DNA of 64,000 nucleotides from Asanoa sp. WMMD1127 (GCF_029626225.1 NZ_JARUBP010000001.1:3720001-3784000); one strand, 5' to 3'; counted from the stretch's first letter, positions 38,108-47,280 are shown. Program-made: numbers and translations. Notes: a model not told the origin generated them from the sequence alone.

Positions 38108-39021
38108 CCGTTGTCGCGGTGGTGGGGCCGACGGCGGCCGGCAAGACGGCGCTCAGCCTGGCGCTGGCTGCCTCGCTCGACGGCGAGGTGGTCAACGCCG
38201 ACTCGATGCAGCTTTATCGCGGTCTCGACATCGGCACCGCGAAGCTGCCCGTGGATTCGCGGCAGGGCATTCCGCACCACGTGCTGGACATCTGGCCGGT
38301 GACGGCGCCGGCGAGCGTGGCGGAATACCAGCGGCTCGCCCGGGCGGCGATCGACGACATCCTGGCCCGGGGCAAGGTGCCGCTGCTGGTCGGCGGCTCG
38401 GGCCTCTACGTGCGGGCGGTGCTGGAGGAGTTCGAGTTCCCGGGTACGGACGCCGCGTTGCGCGCCTCCCTGGAGGCCGAGCTGGCCGAGGTGGGCGCCC
38501 CGGCCCTGCACGAGCGCCTGCGGGCCGCGGATCCGGTCGCGGCGTCGCGGATCCTCCCGACCAACGGCCGCCGGATCGTCCGCGCCCTGGAAGTGATCAC
38601 GCTCACGGGCCAGCCGTTCGCGGCCGCGCTGCCGGAGGAGCCGGTGCCGTTTTATCCCTCTGTGCAGATTGGGATCGACGTGTCGACGCCCGTGCTGGAC
38701 GAGCGTGTCGCGTCCCGGGTGGCGGCGATGTGGGCCGACGGTCTGGTGTCCGAGACGGCCGACCTGGTGTCCGCGGGCCTGCGGTCGGGCCGCACGGCCA
38801 GCCGGGCACTCGGATACCAGCAGGTCCTGGCGTTCCTGGCGGGGGAGTGCACGGAGCAGGAGGCACTCGCGGAGACGGTCCGGGCGACGCGCCGCTTCGT
38901 ACGCCGCCAGCGCACCTGGTTCCGCCGCGACCCCCGGATCAGCTGGCTCGACGGCGCCTCGCCGGGTCTGGCCGCGGCGGCGCTGGGTGCGGTCCACGCA
39001 CAGCGGGCGGGTGCGCCATGA
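38104..39021 (+). CDS. miaA: tRNA dimethylallyltransferase MiaA
   Basis: MiaA transfers a dimethylallyl group to A37 of tRNAs reading UNN codons and provides the substrate for MiaB. The 305-residue protein has Walker A GPTAAGKT at residues 8-15, NADSMQLYRGLDIGTAK, GGSGLYVRAVLE and the C-terminal QRTWFRRDPRISWL, all conserved. ATG at 38104 is fixed by the MTVVAVVGPTAAGK start and by the ATGA overlap with the mini-ORF. Its own stop overlaps the start assigned to dapF. Confidence 0.96.
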   Translation: MTVVAVVGPTAAGKTALSLALAASLDGEVVNADSMQLYRGLDIGTAKLPVDSRQGIPHHVLDIWPVTAPASVAEYQRLARAAIDDILARGKVPLLVGGSGLYVRAVLEEFEFPGTDAALRASLEAELAEVGAPALHERLRAADPVAASRILPTNGRRIVRALEVITLTGQPFAAALPEEPVPFYPSVQIGIDVSTPVLDERVASRVAAMWADGLVSETADLVSAGLRSGRTASRALGYQQVLAFLAGECTEQEALAETVRATRRFVRRQRTWFRRDPRISWLDGASPGLAAAALGAVHAQRAGAP

Positions 39022-40196
39022 TGGGCGGCGGCAGCTTCGGGATGGGGGGCACTGTGCGGTTCTTCAAGGGCCACGGCACCGGCAACGACTTCGTGATCCT
39101 GCCGGACCCCGACGGCGTCCTCGCGCTGACGCCGTCGACGGTGGCGGCACTCTGCGACCGCCGCTTCGGCATCGGCGCCGACGGCGTGCTGCGCGTCGTC
39201 CGCTCGGCCAAGCACCCGCACGCCACCGACCTGGCCGGCGAAGCCGAGTGGTTCATGGACTACTGGAACGCCGACGGCTCGATCGCCGAAATGTGCGGCA
39301 ACGGCGTACGCGTCTTCGCCCGTTTCCTGGCCTCCGAAAGTTACGTCGACGACGCCAGCTTCCCGATCGCCACCCGCTCGGGCATCGTCAACGCCACGGT
39401 GACGCCTTCCGAGGTCACGGTCGACTTCGCGATCCCGCGAGTCGGCGCGGCCTCCACCGCGACCCTGGGCGGCTTGACCTTCACCGGCACGTCGGTCGAC
39501 GTCGGCAACCCGCACCTGGTCTGCACCCTCCCGACGGGCATGGCGCTCGCGGACCTGGACCTGACCGCGGCCCCGGTCTACGACAAGACCCTGTTCCCGA
39601 CGGGCGTCAACGTCGAGTTCATCGTTCCCGGCGACTCTGAGGCCGCTGTTTTCGGCCACATAGCGGTGGACCGCCGCCCGGCTCCCGACTTCGGCCACAT
39701 CGCCGTCGATTCGCCGCCCCCGGATCAGCGTCAGCAGGGCCACATCGCGGTGGACTCGCCGCCGCCGGATGGCCCGGTGACGCCGCCACCGGCGCAGCCG
39801 GCCCGCGGCCACATCGCCGTCGATTCGCCGCCCACGGACGAGCGTCAGCAGGGCCACATCGCGGTGGACTCGCCGCCGCCGGATGGCCCGGTGACGCCGC
39901 CGCCGGCGCTGCCGGCCCGCGGCCACATCGCCGTCGACAAGCGCCCAGCCCCAACGGGCGTCGACGCCCACGTAGCGATGCGCGTCTACGAACGAGGCTC
40001 AGGCGAAACCCTCTCCTGCGGCTCAGGCGCCATCGCGGTGGCCGCGGTAGCCCTCCACGACGCGGGCAAGCAAACCGGCGTGGTCGCGGTAGACCTACGA
40101 GGCGGCCGCCTGACGATCGAACTAACGGACCAGGCCTGCATCATGACCGGACCAGCCGTCCTGGTAGCCACCGGCGAAACCCTGACAGACCTGTAA
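39018..40196 (+). CDS. dapF: Diaminopimelate epimerase with a tandem-repeat insertion
   Basis: DapF converts LL- to meso-diaminopimelate for peptidoglycan and lysine. The protein of 392 residues keeps both catalytic cysteines (Cys93 in AEMCGNGVR and Cys334 in LSCGSGA) and the segments GHGTGNDFVIL, GVNVEFI and YERGSGET. Between VEFIVPGD and AHVAMRVYERG lies an insertion of about 104 residues (about 213-316) made of six GHIAVD-type units. Without it the length would be about 288, normal for the family. ATG at 39018 (ATGA overlap with miaA) adds a Gly-rich 12-residue leader; GTG at 39054 behind GGGGGG gives the standard N-terminus VRFFKGHGTG. Confidence 0.93.
   Translation: MMGGGSFGMGGTVRFFKGHGTGNDFVILPDPDGVLALTPSTVAALCDRRFGIGADGVLRVVRSAKHPHATDLAGEAEWFMDYWNADGSIAEMCGNGVRVFARFLASESYVDDASFPIATRSGIVNATVTPSEVTVDFAIPRVGAASTATLGGLTFTGTSVDVGNPHLVCTLPTGMALADLDLTAAPVYDKTLFPTGVNVEFIVPGDSEAAVFGHIAVDRRPAPDFGHIAVDSPPPDQRQQGHIAVDSPPPDGPVTPPPAQPARGHIAVDSPPTDERQQGHIAVDSPPPDGPVTPPPALPARGHIAVDKRPAPTGVDAHVAMRVYERGSGETLSCGSGAIAVAAVALHDAGKQTGVVAVDLRGGRLTIELTDQACIMTGPAVLVATGETLTDL
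39654..39965 (+). repeat. In-frame tandem repeat inside dapF
   Basis: GGCCACATCGC-type units begin at 39654, 39693, 39738, 39807, 39852 and 39921 (spacings 39, 45, 69, 45, 69). The 114-bp block 39693-39806 is repeated at 39807-39920 with few changes. The next native segment (GCCCACGTAGCGATG at 39966) resembles the first unit, which suggests an origin by duplication of that segment. Confidence 0.92.
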
Positions 40197-40210
40197 CGAA
40201 CGGCGCGCCC

Positions 40211-40240
40211 CGCGACTACCGCCTATGCGGCGGTGTCGCG
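40211..40240 (+). terminator. Possible dapF terminator
   Basis: CGCGAC (40211-40216) pairs with GTCGCG (40235-40240), with an inner CCGC/GCGG stem around CTAT. Confidence 0.45.
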
Positions 40241-40340
40241 CGCTCGCGCACGCAACCGCACCTCCCTTCGCGAACCCGGCCAGCTACGTTCTAGAAACAG
40301 ACCGCAGCAAAGCGCGCGAATCCACATCGGACCAGCCACT

Positions 40341-40925
40341 AAGCCGCAGTAGGCCGGGGACCGGGCCGCATCGAGGCGCAACCAATGGATTGTGCCGTGC
40401 CGCCGGCGATCGGGCTGACTGAGCCGGAGTAGGCCGGGGACCGGGCCGCATCGAGGCGCAACTAATGGATTGTGCCGTGCCGCCGGCGATCGGGCTGACT
40501 GAGCCGGAGTAGGCCGGGGACCGGGCCGCATCGAGGCGCAACTAATGGATTGTGCCGTGCCGCCGGCGATCGGGCTGACTGAGCCGGAGTAGGTGGGGGA
40601 GCGGGCCGGTATCGAGGCGCAACCGACGGAGGTGTCCTGCGGCCGGCAATTGGCCCGATTTGAGCCGAAGGAGGTCGGCGACCGGGCCGGCATCGAGGCG
40701 CGACCGGTGGATTATGTCGCGAGGCCGGCGATCGGGCTCTTTGAGCCGAAGTAGGCCGGGGATCAGGCCGGTATCGAGGCGCAACCGATGGATTGTGTCC
40801 CGCGGTCCGCAATCGTCCCGATCAAGCCGAAGTAGAGCAGGGACCGGCCAAACAACGAAGCGCAACGAATGGACTGTGTCCCCCGAACCGCAATCGGAGT
40901 CGATCAGGCCGAAGTGGGTCAGGGC
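40341..40925 (+). repeat. About seven 80-bp tandem repeats
   Basis: The unit starts near GAGCCGGAGTAGGCCGGGGA and contains CATCGAGGCGCAACTAATGG and GCCGGCGATCGGGCTGACT. Copies beginning at 40341, 40421 and 40501 are nearly identical; those to the right diverge step by step. Confidence 0.9.
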
Positions 40926-41006
40926 GGGGGAGGATGTTGTGCGCGCCGACTATCAGAGGCGCGCCTTTTGCGACTTGTCGGTGCGCACAACATTCTCCCC
41001 CGCCCT
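40921..41006 (+). other. Long stem-loop, candidate structured RNA or MITE-like element
   Basis: Arms 40921-40950 and 40977-41006 pair over 30 bp. The only two imperfect pairs are G-U in plus-strand RNA. The 26-nt loop holds the palindrome AGGCGCGCCT followed by TTT. Confidence 0.65.
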
Positions 41007-41092
41007 AGACAGCAATCAACCGCGAAGCGACAACCCTGACGAAGACCGCGACCGATCGTGGGACGGCCGCACCCAAGACGAACCCGGCCTCC

Positions 41093-41133
41093 CCGGCGGG
41101 AGCAACGGCCCGCACCACCGCGAACCCGGGCAA
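41093..41133 (-). repeat. Dispersed gene-end repeat, copy D
   Basis: On the minus strand the copy runs TTGCCCGGGTTCGCGGTGGT to CCGTTGCTCCCGCCGG. It ends 7 nt from the stop of the malic enzyme gene and lies beside the 40921-41006 stem-loop. Confidence 0.75.
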
Positions 41134-41139
41134 TGAAAA

Positions 41140-42567
41140 TCAGGGCGTAGATGTATCCACGGCCGCAATAGCAGCGCTGGCCTGCGCCGCGGCCCGGACC
41201 GCCGCCGCTACCGCAACCGCGACCCGCGAGTCGAACACACTCGGCACGATCACGGTCGGGTTGATCTTGTCCTCGCCGACCACATCCGCGATCGCCTGGG
41301 CGGCGGCGATCGCCATTTCCTCGGTGAACTCCTCGGCGTGCGCGTCGAGCATCCCGCGGAACACGCCCGGGAACGCCAGCACGTTGTTGATCTGGTTGGG
41401 CTGGTCCGAGCGCCCGGTCGCGACGACGGCGGCATGCTTGCGGGCCTCGCGCGGATCGACCTCGGGATCGGGATTGGCGAGCGCGAAAACGATCGCGTCG
41501 TCCGCCATCGCGGCGATGTCGTCGCCGCTCAGCAGGTTGGGTGCGCTGACACCGATGAACACGTCGGCGCCCCGCAGCGCCCCGGAGAGATCACCCTGAT
41601 AGCCGGACCGGTTCGTGTTCTCGACCAGCCATTGCCACGCCGGCGGCAGGTCCTTCAAACCGGCGTGCAGCACACCGGGCCGGTCGTACGCGATGATGTC
41701 GCCCACTCCCTGGCGCAGCAGCAGCTTCATGATCGCGGTGCCGGCCGCCCCCGCGCCGCTGACGACGACGCGCACGTCCTCCATCCGCTTTCCTACCACC
41801 CGCAGGGCGTTGGTGAGCGCCGCCAGCACGCAGATCGCAGTGCCGTGCTGATCATCGTGGAAGACCGGAATGTCCAGCAGCTCCCGCAGCCGCTCCTCGA
41901 TCTCGAAGCAGCGCGGGGCGGCGATGTCCTCGAGATTGATGCCGCCGTACGCCGGCGCGATCGCCTGCACGATGCGCACTATCTCGTCGGTGTCCTGCGT
42001 GTCGAGCACGACCGGCCACGCGTCGACGCCGCCGAAGCGCTTGAACAGCGCCGCCTTGCCCTCCATCACCGGCAGCGACGCGGCGGGTCCGAGGTTGCCG
42101 AGGCCGAGCACCGCGGAACCGTCGGTCACCACCGCGACCGTGTTGCGCTTGATCGTGAGCCGGCGGGCGTCGGCGGGGTTCTCCGCGATCGCGAGACAGA
42201 CCCGGGCCACACCCGGTGTGTACGCGCGGGACAGCTCGTCCCGGTTGCGCAGCGCGACCTTCGGCGTCACTTCGATCTTGCCGCCGAGGTGCAGGAGGAA
42301 CGTACGGTCGGAAACCTTGCGGACGTCGACCCCGTCGAGCGCCTCCAACGCCTTGACCACCTGGTCGGCGTGGTTGGCGTCGGCGGTGTCACAGGTGAGG
42401 TCAACGATCACCGTGGTGGGGTCGGAGTCGACCACGTCGAGGGCGGTGACAATCGCCCCGGCCTCGCCTACGCAGGTGGTCAGTCGGCCGATCGCCGAGG
42501 CGTCGGCGACCACCCCGATCCGGATCGTGATCGAAAAGCCGGCACTGGGCAGGCGGGTCTGCGCCAC
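41140..42567 (-). CDS. NAD(P)-dependent malic enzyme with N-terminal ACT domain
   Basis: Malic enzyme decarboxylates malate to pyruvate with reduction of NAD(P). The 475-residue protein has an ACT-like domain (residues about 8-85; SITIRIGVVADASAIGRLTT), the malic N-terminal domain with SRAYTPGVARVC, KRNTVAVVTDGSAVLGLGN and the metal site VFHDDQHGTAI, and a Rossmann domain with VVSGAGAAGTAI. FALANPDPEVDP and NNVLAFPGVFRG are conserved. The ACT domain may provide allosteric control. GTG at 42567 has GGAGGA upstream. Confidence 0.93.
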   Translation of the reverse strand: MAQTRLPSAGFSITIRIGVVADASAIGRLTTCVGEAGAIVTALDVVDSDPTTVIVDLTCDTADANHADQVVKALEALDGVDVRKVSDRTFLLHLGGKIEVTPKVALRNRDELSRAYTPGVARVCLAIAENPADARRLTIKRNTVAVVTDGSAVLGLGNLGPAASLPVMEGKAALFKRFGGVDAWPVVLDTQDTDEIVRIVQAIAPAYGGINLEDIAAPRCFEIEERLRELLDIPVFHDDQHGTAICVLAALTNALRVVGKRMEDVRVVVSGAGAAGTAIMKLLLRQGVGDIIAYDRPGVLHAGLKDLPPAWQWLVENTNRSGYQGDLSGALRGADVFIGVSAPNLLSGDDIAAMADDAIVFALANPDPEVDPREARKHAAVVATGRSDQPNQINNVLAFPGVFRGMLDAHAEEFTEEMAIAAAQAIADVVGEDKINPTVIVPSVFDSRVAVAVAAAVRAAAQASAAIAAVDTSTP

Positions 42568-42718
42568 GGGGTCCTCCGTCGTTCTTCGGCCCGGGCCACG
42601 GCGCCCGCGCCGTAGCGCATTCTTGCCCACCTAGATGGAGGTCGGCCAACCGGCTGGGCGATTTACGGATGCGCTCTCGCTGTGGGCCTGTCACGATTGG
42701 TGTTCGAGGAGGATTGTT

Positions 42719-44137
42719 TTGCGCACATTCCACGCTGTGGATGATCTCGCCGACGTCGACGCCACGACCGGCGAGCTGGAGCTCGAAGACCGACATGCGC
42801 TGCGCCGCGTCGCAGGCCTGTCCACCGAGCTCACCGACATCACCGAGGTCGAATACCGGCAGCTGCGGCTCGAACGGGTCGTGCTCGTCGGTGTCTGGAC
42901 CGAGGGCACCGCCACCGACGCCGACAACTCGCTGATGGAGCTGGCCGCCTTGGCCGAGACCGCGGGTTCGCAGGTGCTCGAGGGCCTGATCCAGCGCCGC
43001 GGCCGGCCGGACCCGGCGACGTTCGTCGGTCGAGGCAAGGTCGACGAGCTGCGGGACGTGGTGATCTCGACCGGCGCCGACACCGTGATCTGCGACGGCG
43101 AGCTGTCCCCGTCGCAGCTCCGCAACCTGGAGCAGCGGGTCAAGGTCAAGGTCGTCGACCGCACGGCGCTGATCCTCGACATCTTCGCCCAGCACGCCAA
43201 GAGCAAAGAGGGCAAGGCGCAGGTCGAGCTGGCCCAGCTCGAATACCTGCTCCCGCGGCTGCGTGGTTGGGGCGAGACGCTGTCCCGGCAGACGGGTGGT
43301 TCCGGGCGGGGCGGCGGCGCGGGTGGCGGCGTGGGCCTGCGTGGTCCCGGTGAGACCAAGCTCGAGACCGACCGCCGGCGCATCAACCACCGGATCGCCC
43401 GGCTGCGGCGCGAGATCAAGGGCATGCGGACCGTACGCGCGACCAAGCGCGCCCGCCGCAACCGCAACGGGATCCCGGCCGTGACGATCGCCGGCTACAC
43501 CAACGCCGGCAAGTCGAGCCTGCTCAACCGGCTGACCGGCGCGGGCGTGCTGGTCGAGGACGCGCTGTTCGCGACCCTGGACCCGACCACCCGGCGGGCC
43601 CGGGCGGCCGACGGGCGGATCTATACGCTCTCCGACACGGTCGGCTTCGTCCGGCACCTCCCGCACCAGATCGTCGAGGCGTTCCGCTCGACGCTGGAAG
43701 AGGTCGCCGAGGCCGACCTGGTGGTGCACGTGGTCGACGGCGCCCACCCCGACCCGGAGGAGCAGGTCCGCGCGGTCCGCGAGGTGCTGGCCGAGGTCGG
43801 CGCCGACAGCGTTCCCGAGCTGCTGGTGGTCAACAAGATCGACAGTGCCGACGAGGAGACGCTGCTGCGGTTGAAGCGGTCGTGGCCCGACGCCGTGTTC
43901 GTCTCGGCCCGCTCCGGCCGGGGCATCGACGACCTCCGCACGACCATCGAGGCGCACCTGCCGCGGCCGGCGGTCGAGTTGCGCGTCGTGGTGCCCTACG
44001 ACCGGGGCGAGCTGGTCGCCCGCCTGCACCGGCGGGCCAAGGTGCTGAGCACGGCGCACATTCCGGAAGGCACGGCGCTGCACGTACGCGTCGATCAGGC
44101 GCTGGCCGCCGAACTGGCGCCGTACCTGTCGGCATAG
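42719..44137 (+). CDS. hflX: Ribosome-associated GTPase HflX
   Basis: HflX splits stalled or hibernating ribosomes. The 472-residue protein has the HflX N-terminal domain (LAALAETAGSQVLEGLIQRR, FVGRGKVDEL), the Gly-rich linker GGSGRGGGAGGGVGLRGPGE and a G domain with Walker A AGYTNAGKSS, switch DTVGFVRHLP and NKID. A C-terminal domain follows. TTG at 42719 is chosen because GAGGAGG lies 6 nt upstream; upstream in-frame codons encode a poor sequence. It is divergent from malic enzyme. Confidence 0.94.
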   Translation: MRTFHAVDDLADVDATTGELELEDRHALRRVAGLSTELTDITEVEYRQLRLERVVLVGVWTEGTATDADNSLMELAALAETAGSQVLEGLIQRRGRPDPATFVGRGKVDELRDVVISTGADTVICDGELSPSQLRNLEQRVKVKVVDRTALILDIFAQHAKSKEGKAQVELAQLEYLLPRLRGWGETLSRQTGGSGRGGGAGGGVGLRGPGETKLETDRRRINHRIARLRREIKGMRTVRATKRARRNRNGIPAVTIAGYTNAGKSSLLNRLTGAGVLVEDALFATLDPTTRRARAADGRIYTLSDTVGFVRHLPHQIVEAFRSTLEEVAEADLVVHVVDGAHPDPEEQVRAVREVLAEVGADSVPELLVVNKIDSADEETLLRLKRSWPDAVFVSARSGRGIDDLRTTIEAHLPRPAVELRVVVPYDRGELVARLHRRAKVLSTAHIPEGTALHVRVDQALAAELAPYLSA

Positions 44138-44192
44138 GGCGGAGATCACGAGGGGGAGGCGCGCACCCAGCACGACGTGCGACACTGGCCCG

Positions 44193-45830
44193 ATGCCGCG
44201 CGCTTCCTCTTCGATCACGGTCGTCCTGGGCGTGGTCGCAGCGGCGCTCGGTGCCGGGTTTGGCACCGCATGGGCCGCTCCATCCCCCGGACCCGACGGC
44301 GCCGGTGCCGCGGTCCCCGTGGTGGAGGGCAAGAAGGTCTGCACCGTCAACGACTCGAAGCTGGTCGAGCTGTCCGGGCTGGTCGCCACCAAGTCCGGCT
44401 ACGTTGTGATCAACGACTCCACCGAGTTCCAGAGCCGCGAGCGGGTCTTCTTCCTCAACAAGCAGTGCAAGGTCGACGACTCGGTCACCTACCCGGGTGG
44501 CGGGCCGCGGGACACCGAAGACCTGGCGCTGTCGCCCGACGGCAAGACTCTCTGGGTCGCCGACACCGGCAACAACCTCGGCAGCGACGACCCCCGCTCC
44601 AGCATCGTGCTGTGGAGCCTGCCGGCCGACGGCAGCAAGCAACCGACGCTGCACCGGTTCGTCTACCCCGACGACACTCCGCGCGACGCCGAGGCCCTGG
44701 TGCTCTCCGGCACCGGCGCCGGCACGCCCCTGGTGATCACCAAGTCGACGGGCAAGGCCGAGCTGTTCATCCCCGCCGCGGCGATCAAGAACAACAACCA
44801 GACCGGCGTCGAGATGAAGAAGGTCGGCGACCTGACGCTGCCGAAGACGGAGACCCCCAACCTGCTCGGCCCCGCCGGGCGGCTCACGGTCACCGGCGCG
44901 GGGCGGTCGCCCGACGGCTCCAAGGTCGTCGTCCGCACGTACGCCGATGCCTTCGAATGGGATCTCGCCGACGGTGGCGACGTGGTGGCCGCGCTGACCG
45001 GCGACGCCGCGCCGCGGATCACCGGCCTGAGCGACCCGTTCGGCGAGGCGATCTCCTACACGCCCGACGGCAAGCAGTTCGTCACGGTCTCCGACGGCGG
45101 CCAGCTCGGTGAGGACGAAGAGATCCAGATCCTGAGCTACGCGCCGGCCGCGGCGCCTCCGCCCGCGACCGAGGCCCCAGCCGGGGGTGCCGCCGGCGAG
45201 GGTGGCTCGTTCCTCTCCAACCTGTCGCTCAAGGACATCACGACGCTGATCGCGGCGATCGGCGTGATCGGCCTGATCCTGGTCGGCGCCGGCGTGGCCG
45301 GCATCGTCGTGGCCCGCAAGAAGAAGGCGGCCGGCGGCGACGCCGAGCCGGTGCCCGGCGCGGGCAAGGCCCGGGTGGGTCGCCAGGTCGCGCCGGAGCA
45401 GGCCACGTGGGACAAGGACGGGCCCGGCGGTCGCGTCTACGGCGGGCAGCCGAGCGGCGGCGTCTACGGCGGCCAGCCGGCCGGCGCGCCTGGGGTCTAC
45501 GGCGGTGGCGGCGGTCCGTCGGGCCCGGGTGGCGGCGGCGGTGTCTACGGTGGCGGGGCGCCGCAGCGTTCCGGTGGCGTTTATGGCGGCGGTGGCGGTG
45601 GCGGTGGCGGTGGCCAGCGTGGCGGGTCCGGTGGCGTCTACGGCGGTGGCGGCGGTGGCGACGACGGTCGGGGTTATGGGCCGCCGCAGCAGACCGAGCG
45701 GCCGCGTGGGGCCAGCTATGGGCGGCAGCGCAGCGCGCCTGACGACTACGGCTACGGACCGCAGGGCCAGAACGGGCCTGACGGCTACAACGGCTACGTC
45801 GGCTCGGGCCACCACCCGGACTACCGCTAG
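44193..45830 (+). CDS. Membrane-anchored extracellular protein with Gly/Tyr-rich cytoplasmic tail
   Basis: The 545-residue protein has a signal peptide (ITVVLGVVAAALGAGFGTAW), an extracellular domain (residues about 45-325) with beta-propeller-like strands (LALSPDGKTLWVADTGNNLG, ISYTPDGKQFVTVSDGGQLG), one membrane helix (about 350-372) and a cytoplasmic tail of about 170 residues with repeated GGVYGG blocks and poly-Gly. The family is common in actinobacteria but has no known function. The low-complexity tail could drive self-association. ATG at 44193 lacks a clear ribosome-binding site. Confidence 0.85.
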   Translation: MPRASSSITVVLGVVAAALGAGFGTAWAAPSPGPDGAGAAVPVVEGKKVCTVNDSKLVELSGLVATKSGYVVINDSTEFQSRERVFFLNKQCKVDDSVTYPGGGPRDTEDLALSPDGKTLWVADTGNNLGSDDPRSSIVLWSLPADGSKQPTLHRFVYPDDTPRDAEALVLSGTGAGTPLVITKSTGKAELFIPAAAIKNNNQTGVEMKKVGDLTLPKTETPNLLGPAGRLTVTGAGRSPDGSKVVVRTYADAFEWDLADGGDVVAALTGDAAPRITGLSDPFGEAISYTPDGKQFVTVSDGGQLGEDEEIQILSYAPAAAPPPATEAPAGGAAGEGGSFLSNLSLKDITTLIAAIGVIGLILVGAGVAGIVVARKKKAAGGDAEPVPGAGKARVGRQVAPEQATWDKDGPGGRVYGGQPSGGVYGGQPAGAPGVYGGGGGPSGPGGGGGVYGGGAPQRSGGVYGGGGGGGGGGQRGGSGGVYGGGGGGDDGRGYGPPQQTERPRGASYGRQRSAPDDYGYGPQGQNGPDGYNGYVGSGHHPDYR

Positions 45831-46288
45831 CCGCGCGGCGGTCGGCTGCGACGCTGAGATCGCGATCCGGCTTACCGCAACTTGCTGCCGTACGGCCGGT
45901 TGCGCCGGCACTGGCCATGGCCCGGACTACCGCATCCAGCCGCGGACCGGGTTCGCACCTGCGCCGCAGGGAAGATCAGACCACCGTTGACGGCGACCAC
46001 TGCAACCCGTTGCCGCAGGCGCTGGCATCCGCCATCGGGAGAAAGCGGCGGCGCGTCCGCCGTGTCAATGGTGCGGCGGGCTCGTGTGCCGCGTTGCGTG
46101 GCGGGCTCGTGTGCCGCGTTGCGTGGCGGGCTCGTGTGCCGCTTTGCGTGGCGGGCTCGTGTGCCGCTTTGCGTGCGGGCTCGTGCGCCGCTTTGCGTGC
46201 GGGCTCGTTGACGGCTGGCGGGGCTGCCATGCCGCGTTGTTGTGTTGCCCGCCGGCCCGGGCGCCGGCGGGGCGTACACCTTGGTTCG
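45831..46288. other. Gap between the membrane-anchored protein and lexA (458 bp)
   Basis: No gene is seen. CCCGGACTACCGC near 45922 repeats the 3' end of the preceding gene (45821-45833). A 25-bp tandem repeat occupies 46075-46209. Confidence 0.6.
46075..46209 (+). repeat. About 5.5 copies of a 24-25-bp unit
   Basis: The unit GCGGGCTCGTGTGCCGCGTT + GCGTG recurs at about 46075, 46100, 46125, 46150, 46174 and 46198. Confidence 0.88.
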
Positions 46289-47077
46289 TCAGATTCGGCG
46301 TAGGACTGCGACGACGCGGCCCATGATGGTGGCCTCGTCGCCGTTGATGGGGTCGAACGCGGGGTTTTGCGGCATCAGCCAGACGTGGCCCTCGCGCCGC
46401 TGGAACGTCTTGACCGTCGCCTCGCCGTCGAGCATTGCCGCCACGATCTCGCCGTTGTTGGCGGTCGGCTGCTGCCGGACCACCACCCAGTCGCCGTCGC
46501 AGATCGCGGCCTCGACCATCGAGTCGCCCTTGACGTGGAGCATGAAGACCTCGCCCTCGCCGACGAGCTCGCGAGGAAGGGGGAAGACGTCCTCGATGGC
46601 CTGCTCGGCCAGGATCGGCCCACCGGCGGCGATGCGACCCAACATCGGCACATAGGCCGGCGCCGGGCGCTGTGCCCGCGCCGCCTCCTCGTCGACGTCG
46701 GAGGGCGGGCGCACGTCGACCGCCCGCGGACGGTTGGGGTCGCGCCGCAGGAAGCCCTTCCGCTCCAGCTCCTTGAGCTGGTAGGCGACGCTCGACGGAG
46801 AGACCAGCCCGACCGCCTCGCCGATCTCGCGGACGCTGGGCGGGTAGCCGTAGCGCTCCACCCAATCTCGGATGAACTCGAGGATGCGTTTCTGCCGAGC
46901 GGTCAGCTCGGCGGCGGTCACGTCGGGGAAGCTGCTGACCACGGGCGCCACGGCTCTGACCTCGGACGTCGCCGCGCGAGCCCGCGCGGCGCCCCGCTTG
47001 CGTGTGGCTGGTGACGCGGCCTCGGACGCGATTCTCTGCGGTTGGTGCTGCCGGCTCGCCCGGTCGTCGGTCGACAC
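46289..47077 (-). CDS. lexA: LexA SOS repressor
   Basis: LexA represses SOS genes and cleaves itself when RecA is activated. The 262-residue protein has a winged helix (residues about 55-110; [20 protein letters not shown] and [14 protein letters not shown]), the Ala151-Gly152 cleavage site ([10 protein letters not shown]), the catalytic Ser186 in GDSMVEAAI and Lys223 in ATVKTF. The first 50 residues are a basic extension. GTG at 47077 has GGGAGGA upstream. Two perfect LexA boxes lie in the region shared with the divergent LysM gene. Confidence 0.96.
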   Translation of the reverse strand: MSTDDRASRQHQPQRIASEAASPATRKRGAARARAATSEVRAVAPVVSSFPDVTAAELTARQKRILEFIRDWVERYGYPPSVREIGEAVGLVSPSSVAYQLKELERKGFLRRDPNRPRAVDVRPPSDVDEEAARAQRPAPAYVPMLGRIAAGGPILAEQAIEDVFPLPRELVGEGEVFMLHVKGDSMVEAAICDGDWVVVRQQPTANNGEIVAAMLDGEATVKTFQRREGHVWLMPQNPAFDPINGDEATIMGRVVAVLRRI

Positions 47078-47212
47078 GTCCGTCCTCCCTGGTCGGCTGT
47101 GATGCCCTAATTCGCGGTTCGGGTGACCATGACCGTATCGGTGGGTTGAGACAGTTTCAAACATCTGTACGAGATCCGTGCCCGGCGTGTCGCGCATCTG
47201 GGCTCGACATCC

Positions 47213-47264
47213 GAACGCCTGTTCTGATAAACCATCGTACGTCCGTACTATCGAACTGGCGTTC
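47213..47264. promoter_or_regulatory. Two LexA boxes between lexA and the LysM gene
   Basis: GAACGCCTGTTC (47213-47224) and GAACTGGCGTTC (47253-47264, flanked to TCGAAC...GTTCGA) both match GAAC-N4-GTTC exactly. TACTAT (47246-47251) is a good -10 for the LysM gene and adjoins the second box. Confidence 0.88.
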
Positions 47265-47280
47265 GATCTTGGGGGTCGGG

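Larger units (their letters stand above)
40197..41139. other. Repeat-rich gap between dapF and malic enzyme (943 bp)
   Basis: No gene is seen. From left to right it has a probable dapF terminator, about seven 80-bp tandem repeats, a 30-bp stem-loop and dispersed repeat D. The two flanking genes converge on it. Confidence 0.7.

Noticed and set aside
39654-39965. Separate gene or frameshift inside dapF
   Set aside because: The repeats are in frame with both halves of DapF, and both catalytic segments are intact.
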